DNA of 64,000 nt from Mesorhabditis belari (Eukaryota > Nematoda > Chromadorea > Rhabditida > Rhabditidae): contig CAUEEP010000923.1 in the NCBI GenBank assembly GCA_958450365.1, positions 1,133,501 to 1,197,500 on the forward strand, given 5' to 3'. Positions 1 to 10,687 of the stretch are shown here, one piece after another (the first letter of the stretch is position 1; every line of letters starts with the position of its first letter). The translations under genes and the position numbers were made by a program. Below the pieces are notes generated by a model, which searched no databases, was not told the DNA's origin, and saw nothing but the letters and a program-made list of their open reading frames with translations.

Positions 1-146
1 TTATCATGGCTGAAAAGCATAGTTACCTAGCGATTATTTAGAATTTCGTGTAGAGGCTTTTAATTCTAATTGTTTTTTAGGTAGGAATAGCAAAATGTCG
101 TTTCGGATGCGAAAGCTGACGTTATTTGTGATAGAAAAGCTAGGCT

Positions 147-527
147 ATGACGAGTTTTAGACCCGAAGTGTTTGCGCAAATGGAGTCGAAAGATGCGATT
201 GAATTGGTCAAGGTGAATGAAGGTTTTCGATCGATTCTACTACGAAAACCCTGGATGGTTTCTGGGCGTCAGGTGTGCGAAATCAGGCTTTGTGACAAGA
301 TTTCGATCCAGAAATTTCCTTTTGACTTCGACGAACGCATACAATTAGATGCCGATCTCCTTTTTCCATTGGTCGAACGAATCCACTCGTGTGACCGATT
401 ATCGATACATTTCAGCGACGAGTTCGACATTGACCGACCAGCGAAGATTTTGAATCAATTGAAATCTGTTAAGAGCAGTGTCTGTCCTTCTGTACGCAAT
501 TTTCATCACGAGAACGGGAGAAGCTAG
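147..527 (+). CDS. unrecognised short ORF, possible exon of an F-box-like gene
   Basis: This is an open frame of 126 codons beginning with ATG and ending in TAG. I do not recognise the product. It has a leucine/isoleucine-rich, charged character with a stretch (residues about 17-60) that loosely recalls nematode F-box-family proteins, but no F-box motif is clear. A polypyrimidine-AG acceptor (ttttttag, about 79) lies upstream and a second ATG near 94 is in another frame, so the ORF may be one exon of a gene that starts before the window. It could also be a chance ORF; no second exon was found downstream before the tRNA-like repeat at 609. Confidence 0.25.
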   Translation: MTSFRPEVFAQMESKDAIELVKVNEGFRSILLRKPWMVSGRQVCEIRLCDKISIQKFPFDFDERIQLDADLLFPLVERIHSCDRLSIHFSDEFDIDRPAKILNQLKSVKSSVCPSVRNFHHENGRS

Positions 528-608
528 AGCTTCAAAAACAACACGCTCATAGGTTTTCAGAGTCGAGGAGTTCCCCGTAGAGGGCAGATTTTTCAAAGTC
601 AAAATTTA

Positions 609-689
609 GTGGCACTACGGGGGGTCGAACCCGGATCGTGTGGGTCGTAGACAAGCGCGAGAGGTTGACACCTCTGAACTACGAAGCAC
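609..689 (-). repeat. tRNA-like sequence (pseudogene or SINE head)
   Basis: Read on the minus strand this has an intact B box (GGTTCGACCCC), a D-arm-like TAGTTCAGAGG and a length of 81 nt. The acceptor strands pair poorly, so a functional tRNA is unlikely. A tRNA-derived repeat is the best reading. Confidence 0.45.
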
Positions 690-795
690 TATAGAAAAAC
701 GTAACACTGTTTTTCTGAACTAAAAATTGAAATTGACTGCGGAAATTAACTTGAAATTTCATATAAATATGAAATTAGGGAAATTGAATAATTGG

Positions 796-850
796 GTGTT
801 GAGTAAAGTGTGTACATCTCAAGTAAGTAATTATTTGAGCAAATTTTTCC
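796..850. repeat. relic of a TIR element end (AAGTGTGT family)
   Basis: The stretch starting AAAGTGTGTACATCTCAAG resembles the inverted right end of the element at 56030-56350 (AAAGTGTGTCCCTCGCGAG followed by similar AGTAAGTAA sequence). Only one end is recognisable here. The remaining sequence of 690-1087 is AT-rich without other signals. Confidence 0.3.
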
Positions 851-1087
851 AAGTCATTTTTTTACTTGAGTAAGCGTCAAGTAAAACGTCAAGTAATGCC
901 CATTCTAAAACGCCCTCCTTTAGCAGTTTAGTATAAAAGGAGCCAATTATTTTATTTTATAAATATTTTCCTGCCAAGCTTTTAGCTGGATTCAATAATT
1001 AAAAACATTTATTTTTTTTCTTTAATAAATGCTTGCAAGCAGTCTTTGTCAAATTATATGGAAATCAAAAGTCTTTCTTAAAAGTGT

Positions 1088-1166
1088 TGACTCTGACCGG
1101 ATTCGAACCAGGGACCTCACAGTGGCTCGTTTTAGAAGCTAACGGGTAACCCACCCGGCTATTCAC
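1088..1166 (-). repeat. tRNA-like sequence
   Basis: The minus strand carries a perfect B box (GGTTCGAATCC) and an A-box-like TAGCCGGGTGGG at proper spacing, 79 nt in all. Acceptor pairing is poor. It is probably a tRNA-derived repeat or pseudogene. Confidence 0.45.
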
Positions 1167-1337
1167 AAAGTTACGGCAACTTTTTTCTGGGTCCGCGCGT
1201 TAGAAAACGCTTTACTCAAGCTGTACATACACTAGTGTTGAGTTATAGTCGAAAATCCGAGTTTCCGTCTTCCTGTGGCACCTTGTAGTCATGAAAATGT
1301 CAATGGAAAATGAATAGAATAGAATGTAAATTGTTTA

Positions 1338-2376
1338 CAGGGTGCGCCATAATTATGGTAACGAAATAGTAACTGCGGAAAAAACAAATCTTTCTTAGAA
1401 GAACAATAATTTTTATTAAATTTAACAAAAACATTATGTAAACAACGATTATTGCTCAAAATGACCACCATTAGCAGCAATACATTGGTTCAAACGCTTT
1501 GGAAATTCATCGATAACCTTTTGAATTGTGGTGATGGAAAAATCGTTTCAAGCCTTAGTTAGTGCCCGTTCCAAAGAGTCTACCGATGTGTGGGACTTTG
1601 CACATGCCTTGCTCTCTAAGATCGACCAAATGGAATAGTCCAAAACGTTCAAATCTGGAGAATTTGAAGACCTTCTCCTGGGCTCCGCGAGCTGATATCC
1701 ACTATAATCCAATCAGGAAAGTTGTTGGCTATCCAGTCTTGTGTTTCGGCAGCTTTATGAGAAGTTTTCGGTGATGGGCCGCAGCTCGGCCGGAGTGATT
1801 CGATCCCGTTCCCTAATCAACGATCGCTTAAGAGCCTCCAAACTTTTGTGGGGTTTTGCACAAGCCCTTGCCTCCAAAATTGACCAAACACTGTAGTCTA
1901 ACTATTGAGATCGCACGAATACGGAGGCCATTCCTGGGCCGAGATGAAATCCGGAAAGTTTGTCCTACACTAGTCCTGTGTGGATTTGGCTCGATGAGAA
2001 GGAGCGGAGTCTTGTTGAAAGGTCCAAAATCCGTTACCAAAATGCTGTTGAGTCCATGGAAGCAAAACATCCTCAAGAATCTTTTTTTGGTACACATCCT
2101 TATTGAATTTTTACCCCAGATTCGATGAAAATGGGAGGAGTTTTGCCGGTTGCGCAGATTCCGGCCCATACCATGACCGATTTGGGATTTTGTCGGTGTT
2201 GAACAATCGCAGACGTGCCTGGAGAGGACGTTGACCAAATCCGATGGTGGTTGTAGCTTTGCTCCACCGAGAAGAGCTTCTCGTCAGAAAACAGGATTTG
2301 CGGATTGAAAAAAAAATTGAAACTTTGAGGATTTTAGGCTGCCGAAAATCCCGCAACGTTATTTATGGTCACCCTG
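1338..2376 (-). mobile_element. mariner-type DNA transposon relic
   Basis: The termini are inverted repeats: CAGGGTGCGCCATAA at the left and, inverted, CAGGGTGACCATAAA at the right. TA dinucleotides sit immediately outside both ends (1336-1337 and 2377-2378), matching the TA target duplication of the Tc1/mariner superfamily. The 1.04 kb body encodes degraded mariner-like transposase on the minus strand. Length is slightly short of a typical 1.3 kb element. Frameshifts and stops make it inactive. Confidence 0.8.
1440..2340 (-). pseudogene. broken mariner transposase, two stitched fragments
   Basis: On the minus strand, 2340 down to about 1760 translates in shifting frames into transposase motifs: SDEKLFSVEQ, a VMVWAGICATGKTP-like block, LLPWTQQHFGN, TFQQDSAPSHRAK and a WPP...SVWSILEARACAKPHKSLE block, ending in an RDRITPAELR segment. 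From about 1740 to 1440 a second, overlapping C-terminal portion follows (WIANNFPDWI, then LNVLDYSIWSILESKACAKSHTSVDSLE in pieces, and a final FPKRLNQCIAANGGHFE). The C-terminal region is therefore present twice, which suggests recombination between two copies or a nested insertion. Several frame changes and stops are visible. It encodes no working enzyme. Confidence 0.7.
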
Positions 2377-2409
2377 TATTGTCTAAAGAATCTTTTTCTT
2401 TAGTTATGG

Positions 2410-3230
2410 GTCTCGATGGGAACTCGTCTTGTGGATTCGAAAATTCAATCTCAATCTAAAGAGATGGCGATTCTTTCAACAGGTCACGATAAGATGCGAA
2501 TCACCGTGATGTTAGCAGCCCTGGATGATGGCTTCAAGTGTAGACCCTTTGTGTTGCTGAATCGAGTTAGACCGGATCCTAAAGTAATTACAAAGTTCCA
2601 CAACAAGCCAGAGCTACACTGGGGTGGGTATACATGGATGGATGATACTTCAATTGAGTCCTACCTTCGAAGGGTTCTTAGTGCTCCACTATTCGGAAAA
2701 CGATTAATCGTCTGGGACAACTTTTCTGCCCATAAAAGCGAACAGCCAAAAAAACTTTAAAGGATTTGCAAATTGATTCGATTCTTGTGCCCGGAGGATG
2801 TACCAAGTACATACAATCTCCCGGTTCCATGTGGAATGCACCGTTTAAGGCTAGATTTCGAGCACAGTACGAGGGATGGATGGCGAATGAACCAAAACAT
2901 TTGACCCGGAATGGAAACCCGGCTCCTCCACCGATGGAAACTTACCTTGAGTGGGTTTGAAATGCTTGGAACGAGCTCCCAAAAAACCTCATCATAAACT
3001 CGTTCAAGAGTTGTGCAAGTACCACAGCTACTGATGGCTCTGAAGATGGTCTCGTTCACTGCTTCAAAAAGAAGGACCGATTCCTGAAGTCGCAACACTT
3101 CTCGCCAATGGTCGTCTCGAACAATCGATCAACGGAGTAAAGGATCAGCTCAAAAATATTGAACTGGATAAGGATGATGATTCTGTTGTAGATTTTTTGT
3201 CTAGTTAACTTTTTGTTATCAGAAGTCAAT
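2410..3230 (+). pseudogene. pogo/Tigger-type DDE transposase, C-terminal fragment
   Basis: The frame from 2416 shows a DDE_1-superfamily core: a TGHDKMRITVML strand, FHNKPELHWGGYTWMD, and the metal-binding aspartate in VWDNFSAHKS. A one-base shift in a poly-A run near 2750 moves the reading frame into PGGCTKYIQ...WNAPFKARFR, then WMANEPKHLT, LEWV (stop) NAWNELPKN and a final TTATDGSEDGLVHCFK block. These are characteristic of POGK/Jerky/pogo-like transposases. The N-terminal DNA-binding half is missing, because the mariner relic abuts it at 2376. One frameshift and at least one stop make it a pseudogene. Confidence 0.75.
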
Positions 3231-3299
3231 AAATTTTTAGAAAGTTGCTTTTCCTGCAAGAATTTTTGGAAAAAATCGTATCTGTCTTACTTTGGTAAA

Positions 3300-3425
3300 T
3301 GATAAAACTCTTTAGTAGTAGTGCACTCTCTAATAGTATTGCGGTCCAGGAGGGGGTTGAAAAAATAGTAGTGCGCACTACTATTAGAGAGAATACGGTA
3401 TTTGCGTAGGGGTGCTGTTCTATTA
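3300..3425. repeat. CTCTAATAG-family dispersed nematode repeat
   Basis: It contains inverted copies of ACTCTCTAATAGTA and TACTATTAGAGAGA around 3327-3395. Related CTCTAATAG/CTATTAGAG blocks occur at 48240 and 49555. It is a small palindromic repeat with no coding content. Confidence 0.5.
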
Positions 3426-4168
3426 GAGGGTGCCGCTCTATTTTTTCCCTCCCCCTTCTAAAAGACCACTTTTACGATGTTTTATGAAGTTTCCAAGACT
3501 CTAACTCTACAAAATTAGATTTTTCAAGTATTTTTACGCTAGAAAATGCTTCCATAGTTTCTATTTTACTCATATAGAACTTTTTATGACAACATTTAAG
3601 GTACCCTCTAGTCGCAAGTCAAAATAGCTTTCCTAGTTTCGTAGCAAATTAGAATTTGGGATTTTCAAGTTTTTAGTAACTATTTAGCTATAAAAACAGT
3701 TTATTATAATTCATTACGGTTTTGAATTTGCAGTTGAGCATTCTCATCCCCATTTAAGGGACCTCTTCAGATCGACTTCTGCAGTTTTGAGGTCTGATGT
3801 AATTTTGGTCACCTCTTTTCAAAAAAACCCGGATCGTAGAAGCAAAATTTCCTACGAACTATGGCTAGCCAGATGTGAATAATGCTAAAGAGTGCACAGG
3901 ACAATGTTTTAGTAGCTAAATAGTTATTTTAAAAAAGCGTTTAGGAAAGCTATTTTGACTTGCGACCAGAGGGTACCTTAAATGTTGTCATAAAAAGTTC
4001 TATAAAATTTTCTATATATTTTCTAAATTTAAAATAGAAAATATGGAAGCATTTTCTAGCGTAAAAATACTTGAAAAATCTAATTTTGTAGATTTTGAGT
4101 CTTGGAAACTTCGTAAGACATCGTAACAATGGTCATTTAGGAGGGAACAGAACTTTTCAAGCACCCTG
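3426..4168. mobile_element. foldback/MITE-like element with about 200-bp inverted arms
   Basis: The left arm (about 3428-3645, starting GGGTGCCGC) is matched in inverted orientation by the right arm (about 3945-4166, ending GCACCC). The arms share blocks such as AAGTTTCCAAGACTC, TTTTTACGCTAGAAAATGCTTCC and AAGGTACCCTC. The middle 300 bp is AT-rich and non-coding. No transposase was seen. Confidence 0.7.
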
Positions 4169-4826
4169 TCACTTCTTTATCGTCAATCCAGTTCCCTAAA
4201 TTAGACATGGGCAATCCGGTCGTTTCGGGTCGAGCCGGTTCGAATAAAATTCATTATTAATTATGAATCAAATTTGTAAATGCTACCTAGTATTAAGTCA
4301 GGTTGGCTGAATACATTTCTACAGTAACCCAGATAGCTATAAAACGTGATTGGCAGACAAAAAATTCATTCGTAGCAAGAATGCATCAATGAAAACGAGG
4401 AATGACCGACTGACTCTCAAAATGATTAAATTGAACGTTACGTCTTTGTTTGTTTTCGATGTAATTGCTAATATTTTAGTATGTTACATTAGTTATTAGG
4501 TTGAATGTTTTAAATCAAGTAAATTGTTATTTGTACAAAGTGTTTGATTTTCTATTCAAGTTTATTGTATCTTGCGAAATGCCTGATGCTGGAACAATTA
4601 TTGTTGGCTTGTTTTTTCTGTTTATTATGTTCGAGTTCAACGGTCAACCCGACCCGACCCGAAAGATTTGATTTTCGGGTAGACCCGACCCGGAACACAG
4701 TCTACCTTAGATGGTTTTCTTTCTCTTCCTGTGTCTTTAATATTTTAGAAAGCGCAAGAAAGATCTATTTGCAACTCGAAGAAACTGCCAACAGATAAAA
4801 AGACAAAGGTTGAGGAAACTTAAGCC
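4169..4826. other. intergenic upstream of the cullin gene
   Basis: AT-rich and no gene seen. A short GC island around 4645-4695 has CCCGACCCG and its complement CGGGTAGACCCG, able to form a small hairpin. The cullin promoter should lie here. Confidence 0.4.
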
Positions 4827-7800
4827 ATGATAACCAACTCAACTAACATGCAGTACGAAGTGGTAAGTCTTCTTGTAATAAATTATTAATTTACGCTTCA
4901 CTTAGGAGACAATATGGCCTGATCTTGAGTCCGGACTTGACGACATTTTTGGAGAACGTCGGATTGAGCAGAAACGGTACATGACTCTTTACACGTAAGT
5001 TCAGAACTTCAAAGCAGTGATCATTTGTGATTTAAGTCATGTGTACAATCATTGCATCAACAGCATCAAGTCGCTCGTGAATCCAGCAATCCTTGCACCA
5101 AGTAAGTTTTCTAAAACTAGTATAAGATGACAATTAAATTTCAGAAAGCGGTCGAAATTCAATTAATGACTATAGAAATGGATCTCTATTCAGTGGCAGC
5201 GAACTTTATCAACGTCTTAAGAATTATCTTGAACGCACCGTGACTGAAGCTCTTCAGGTTGTTTTGTCACGTTTAAAACTTACGAGTGTTTAGGAAGGAA
5301 ACGAAAAACATGACGAAGAACTTTTTCGCTTTTACGTGGACAAATGGAAGCAATTCTGTTTCTACTTTAAAGTATAGTTTCTATTTATGACAATTTATAT
5401 CTTTTTATAGGTCATTGATGGCATTTTTGATTGTCTGAACAAACATTTGTGCGAACCCGGAGTTGAGGTTAATCGTGATTCTAAGAGGGTCCTCTTCTAC
5501 GTTAAGACGGTAAAGAGTCAAATATTTTTTTTATGAATTGATCCTTTAGCTTCTGCTGCGCGAACTGGATGCTAGAGTAAGATTTGTTTAGAATTATTTA
5601 TGTATTCCATTCTTTTAAGTTCATGCAAGGTGTTATGGATTTGATTCGCCAAGAGCGCGATGGACAAACTATTGATCGATCATTCATCCGGGCTGTGGTT
5701 GAATTTTATGGTTGGGAGTTTTTCGAGTTGGACAAAGACACTATTTTACATTTTAGTTGATTTGGGTATTGATGAAAACTCAAGGTCATTGGAGCGGGTG
5801 GTTTTCATTTTGATGAATTATCAATTTTAATTTTATTTAGTTCTACCGACAAAAGTTCGAGAAGCGCTTCTTGGGAGAAACGGAGAATTACTACACCACT
5901 GAGGCAGATGATTTCCTTCAACAAAATTCATTCACCGAATACATGAAGAAGGCATTTGAGTATATGAGGATCAAAATAATGGCACGTTTAGATTGAAAAA
6001 CGCTTGAACGAAGAAGCAGAAAGATGCAACTTCTATCTTCATGCAACCACGCTTCAGCCGCTTTCTCAAATCTGTGAAACAGTTCAGCTCTCTTTTTTTT
6101 TAATCACCAGCCCTTAATTGTTTAGGTTTTCATCCAGAGAAAGATTGAACTTTTCCAACGCGATTTTGGACCATTGCTTGAACAAGAACGAGATGATGAT
6201 CTTGCCAGAATTTATCAGGTAAACGGTTCTTGATGTGATTCTTTTTTTATTATTTCACTTATAGCTATGTGGCCGTATTGAGCAAGGACTTGAGGAACTG
6301 AAGCTGGCTCTTGAGCGTCACATTACGCGACAAGGACAGAATGCCATTGATGAAATTGCCAAGAAATCACCAAATGTGGGTTTTTCTTGGTTATATCTAA
6401 TTGGCTACATTTTAGGATCCACGTGAATTCATGCGAGGAATTTTGGAAGTGCATATGCGCTACAAAGGGCTCGTGTCAAAGTCATTTCGAGATGAAGCTG
6501 GCTTTAAAGAAGCACTTGACAAGGTTTGGACTTTAACCTTTTAAAATTGAGATCAGTGGTAATTCGTAACCTATGAGATTCTAGGCTTCTTCCCACTTCA
6601 TCAACAAAAATGCTATCACTAAGATTGCCGGAAATAGTTCTTCGAAGGTTCCCGAACTTATTGCCAGGTATAATTCTAGTGAAGCTCTGCTATATTGTAA
6701 ATTTAGATATTGCGATCTGTTGCTTAGAAAATCCAAAGATAACATTGGAGAAGCCGAAATGGAGGAACAGTTGCAGAATGTTGTAAGTATTGAAAATTTG
6801 GACTCCGGTGTGATGCGACTTTGATAATATTCTGAGACTTTAGATCGCGGTCTTCAAATATATCGAGGATAAAGATGTCTTTCAGCAATTTTACACAAAG
6901 ATGCTCTCCAAACGGTAATATTTGCAAGAAGATTGATCTCACAGTTATCGTTTAGGCTCATTGGTGGACTCAGTGCTTCAGACACAGCTGAATCCCAAAT
7001 GATCTCAAAATTGAAGCAAATGTGCGGCATCGAATACACCAACAAGCTTCAACGAATGTTTACGGATACAGAGCTTAGCAAGGTTTTTCTAAACCCAACT
7101 CCAATGACATCTCAATTTAGAATATTACTGAGAATTTCCGCAAAAATTGTCAAGAGAAAGACATTGCACTCGGGTTGGACTTTGCAATCATGGTTCTCGG
7201 ATATTCCTCGTGGCCAAGCATGCCACAACTTCAAATGCAGGTTTGTGTTGAGGCCTTCCGTTGAAGTTTAGCTGTCTTTTATTTAGATGCCGTTGAAATT
7301 GTCTGAAACTATTGAACACTTCAAGAATTACTACAATACTCAACACAATGGGCGCAAATTGAGCTGGATCTATTCGCAATCACGAGGCGAGCTTTCCAGC
7401 ACCGGTTTCCAGAAGAAATATGGTTTTCAAGCATGGACAGCTCAAATGGGTAAGTTCGAGTTCTTGTTATGTGTTTAAATTGTTCAATTTAGCTGTTTTG
7501 ATGCTCTATAATGAGGCTCCGAAACAGGCTTTGAATCTCAAAGAGATGATGTTACAATTGAACATGCCCAAGGACCAACTCGTCCCTGTCGTTGGATCGC
7601 TTCTTAAGGCAAGTCTCCTGATTGTCACAATCAAAGCAGGCCTTATTTTTAGAACGATCTTTTGAAGTGTGGTGATGTAGCGGCCGGTACAGAAGTTGAG
7701 AACGAGATTGCTGATACCGCTGTCTTCGCGCTTAATCCAAACTTCCAGAGCAAGAAGATCAAAGTGGATTTGACAAGAACTCAAATGCGCTCTGAAGTGA

Positions 7801-8184
7801 AGAAAGAGGCAGAGAAAGACAAGCAATATATTGAAGAGGACCGACGACTCGTCACTGAGGTTTCATTTATAGCAGTAAAGCATGATTAATGAATTTTAGG
7901 CTTGCATTGTTCGAATCATGAAGACTCGTAAGCGACTTGCACACAATGAATTGATCTCCGAGGTAAGCAATGGCGAATGAAGTCTACTTTATTAAATGCA
8001 GAGAAAGTCCGATGAAGTCAAAATAAATAAAGACATACGTGTTTACTTTTAGGTTCTTCAACAGCTCTCCACTCGATTCACTCCAAACGTGATGAAGGTG
8101 CGTACGTCGATTGAGGGTCTCATGGAGCGTCTTTTCCTCAAACGGGCCGAGGATGCGATGAATGTTTATGAGTACATTGCCTAA
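4827..8184 (+). CDS. cul-1: cullin, CUL-1 type scaffold of SCF ubiquitin ligases
   Basis: About 18 short exons splice to a full-length cullin (roughly 770 residues). CUL1 scaffolds SCF E3 ligases: the N-terminus binds Skp1/F-box adaptors and the C-terminus binds Rbx1. The start ATG at 4827 leads into WPDLESGLDDIFGE and then RYMTLYT-HVYNHC, which matches the Skp1-binding helix typical of CUL1. The middle shows GSELYQRLK, FINKNAITKIA, PELIARYCD and FKYIEDKDVFQQFY. The cullin homology core follows (ASDTAESQMISKLKQMCG, EYTNKLQRMF, HNGRKLSW). The winged-helix B domain ends with the neddylation motif IVRIMKTRK, whose first lysine is the expected NEDD8 site, and the protein ends YEYIA followed by TAA at 8182-8184. 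Introns are mostly 40-60 nt with TTTAG acceptors. No break was seen. Assignment to CUL1 rather than a paralogue such as CUL6 rests mainly on the N-terminal helix. Confidence 0.93.
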
Positions 8185-8187
8185 AGA

Positions 8188-8431
8188 AACCTGTATATGC
8201 TATTTTGTGTTTTTTATGCTCACTTAAAATTAACCGGTGTTTATAGCCTGTATTTGCTATGTTGTGTTTTTTATGCTCACTTAAAATTAACCAGTGTTTA
8301 TTTTTTTATTTTAGTGAGGATCGTAGACGCTATTTATATAATTAGAATTATACATCGCGAATTCCTTATTACTCGTATAATAAATGTTATACTACATAGA
8401 AATAGAATAAATGTTATACTACATAGAAATA
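8188..8431. repeat. two tandem duplications downstream of the cullin
   Basis: A unit of about 57 bp containing TTTTTTATGCTCACTTAAAA is repeated at 8190-8247 and 8248-8301 with few differences. A shorter unit, AATAAATGTTATACTACATA and following bases, is repeated at about 8380-8406 and 8406-8431. Both lie just past the cullin stop codon and may be in its 3' UTR. Confidence 0.7.
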
Positions 8432-8455
8432 GAAGCTCAACAATTGCTAATAATC
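8385..8455. repeat. relic of a DIRS inverted terminal repeat end
   Basis: The string TATACTACATAG...AAGCTCAACAATTGCTA matches the outer end of the DIRS ITR at 16256 (TATACTACACAAGCTT then AAGCTCAACAATTGCTATTT). Only the outermost 30-40 bp is recognisable. Confidence 0.5.
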
Positions 8456-8803
8456 CACCCTAGAGCAAGGGTATACCTGAGTACAGCATCTTGAACTCTT
8501 GGCTCTATCGATTAATGAAAGGACGTTTGAAAAGATGAACTGCCGGTGAAATTAACCGCTTTCATTATCGCGTAGCGACACTCCCCTTTTTGCTGCGATA
8601 CTTAAGGATGCTTTCGGATTTGCACGCGCCTTTCGTGCCGAGGCAAACTTTTTCTAGGGCAACTTTTCTGTGCTGATTCTGAATATCTAGGTCGCTTGGG
8701 AGTGAAGGTGCTAAAATCTCGAGTTATTTGGACTTAAAGTTTACATCGAAATTTCAACGCAGAACCCCTAAACCAGATTGACTTTTGAGAGGTTTCCAAA
8801 TGT

Positions 8804-8875
8804 GTGCTCGTGACCTAGTGGATAGGCTGCTAGCGGCCCGCGTTTTTCGTCTCTTGTTCGACACCCCGCTACGTT
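8804..8875 (+). repeat. tRNA-like sequence
   Basis: It has an A-box-like TGACCTAGTGGATAGG and a B-box-like TTGTTCGACACC at tRNA spacing, followed by a T run resembling a Pol III terminator. Stems are imperfect. From 8876 to about 9340 I see no gene. Confidence 0.4.
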
Positions 8876-9339
8876 GCAATAACTTTTTTTCTTTTTGCTA
8901 AAATACACTTTTTCGTTTGTGAGTTGTTTATTAGAGGTGTTTATACAAGGTTTACATTTCTTATTTGTGTTTGTGTATCTGTGTGTCTGTATGTGCGCAC
9001 TACTCCTCCGCACCCAGTTGGCCGTTTCAAATGACTTGACTTAGTTTGACTTAGAAGTCCATGTAGTTGTGCAAAAGTGCCGACTAACAAAACAGTGTGC
9101 ACATCGAGCAAAAGTACTCGTCTTGCAATCAGGATCTCCATCACATTGTTCACGTATGTTATTGAAGGTGTGTATTGGTGTGATATAATCAGGAGGACGA
9201 TTTTTTTACGTATCCTCCTTTATACCATGGATATTTGAGGAAATCCAGAAATTTTGGAGACTTGAACTTTTCATAAGCAACGCTTAAAACCTTTAAAATA
9301 TTATCCCTCTTCGATAATTGAAATTCTTGTAGCTCTCGT

Positions 9340-10180
9340 AGATCACCTAGAGGATTTACCCGTGCTTTGGAAGAACCTCGAACTCTCCAGTAGGGAAATC
9401 GACCTCCTATTGGTATCTTGGGCACCCGGTACAAGAAAACAGGATGAGGGAGCCTTACGAGCATGGTCAAATCACTGTAAAAGGCTCGACAAGTGCCCTC
9501 AAGTCTCAAGCATTGTAGGATTAATGAACTATGTAACTACCATAAACGTGAGAAGCCTATCCTTTTCCTCGGTACTAACAGCCAAAGCAGCAATCTGCAC
9601 TTATTGGGAAATGATTCCGGGGAAAAACTTTAAGAATAATCAAGAGATTTTGTCTCGGTTTATGAAGGGGGAAAACCTCTAACACCCAAATATTCGACAG
9701 TATGGGATGTAGCGATAGTGGTGGAAGAATTAAAAGCAGTGGGGCAGTAAAAAGCTGTTCTTGGAAGAGGTTACCAAGAAAACCGCTACCTTTCTGACAA
9801 TTTGTAGCCCTCAGAGAGTCTCGGAATTGGCCCTGCTGGCTCTAAATCGTGCTAGTTTCTTTTCGGAAAGAGTAATGTTTGCTCTGGCTATAACCAAGAA
9901 TAGGGACTCGGACTTGGTGACTAGCGCTTGTGCCTGTGGTATCGATTTCTGGCTCGTTCATGCCGGCGTTACGAGAATGATTGCATTACTCGTGCCGGAT
10001 AATCTTACTATTCACTATTCACTAGGGTTTTGGTAAGTTTGATGAGAGCTTTGCTTTTGGCTGGTAGGGTGGACAGAGATGGCGCGATGGGGCTACCAAA
10101 TACTCAGTAGTTTGCTCGGGTTCCGTTATGGACTTCTCCCAATTGATGGTAAACCCCAGAGAGGTGAGCACGTGTCATGT
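9340..10180 (+). pseudogene. rearranged DIRS relic: tyrosine recombinase (+) fused to inverted RT piece (-)
   Basis: From 9362 the plus strand parallels the recombinase of the DIRS copy at 19.7 kb: LLLVSWAPGTRKQ, GLMNYVTTIN, SFSSVLTAKAAICTYWEM and RFMKG. After a frame change near 9670 it continues as PKYSTVWDVAIVV and TICSPQRVSELA, including the first catalytic arginine. Around 9940 this homology stops. The minus strand from 10180 down to 10090 then shows a reverse transcriptase segment (SLGFTINWEKS, TEYLV), and near 9950-9985 the antisense of the RT ORF end (PAWTNQ-like). The RT piece is therefore inverted relative to the recombinase and internally deleted. It is not functional. Confidence 0.75.
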
Positions 10181-10687
10181 CATCGCTAATTAAATTTCCA
10201 GCAAATTTGTTTTATAGAAATGTTCGCTGACTTTTCGTGCAAAAAAGTTGGATGAATCCGAAAGGGAATATTCTATTATGTGATAATAAAGATTTATACA
10301 CGCGTATCAAGAAACCAATCTGCAATAGGATCCACCAGATGACGACATTTGCAAGTAAAAATCTAAATTCCTGCACACCCCACCTAGTTGGCCTAATGCA
10401 TTAAACTCTAATCCGCTACAGCGTAGGTGGTGTGTTGAGAAAAGTGCTCTGACACGTCTAGTCCAGGAGAGCAAAATTGTCATGCTAGATTGATGGTGCT
10501 GAATTTCTTCCTACACGCTACAAACAAAAACAACTTTTATTTATAACAAATAACGAAAACGAACGAAAAATAACTATTAAATGAAGTTCCACTCAACTAA
10601 TTATAGATCTGATAACAAATACAAAATTAGGTAAAACAATGTAAAAGCAAAAGAAAACAAAAAATACCTTGCACGTCGAATGTATTC
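10181..10687. other. intergenic, nothing recognised
   Basis: AT-rich sequence, downstream of the zinc-finger gene on the opposite strand. No ORF, repeat or RNA gene could be supported. Confidence 0.4.
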
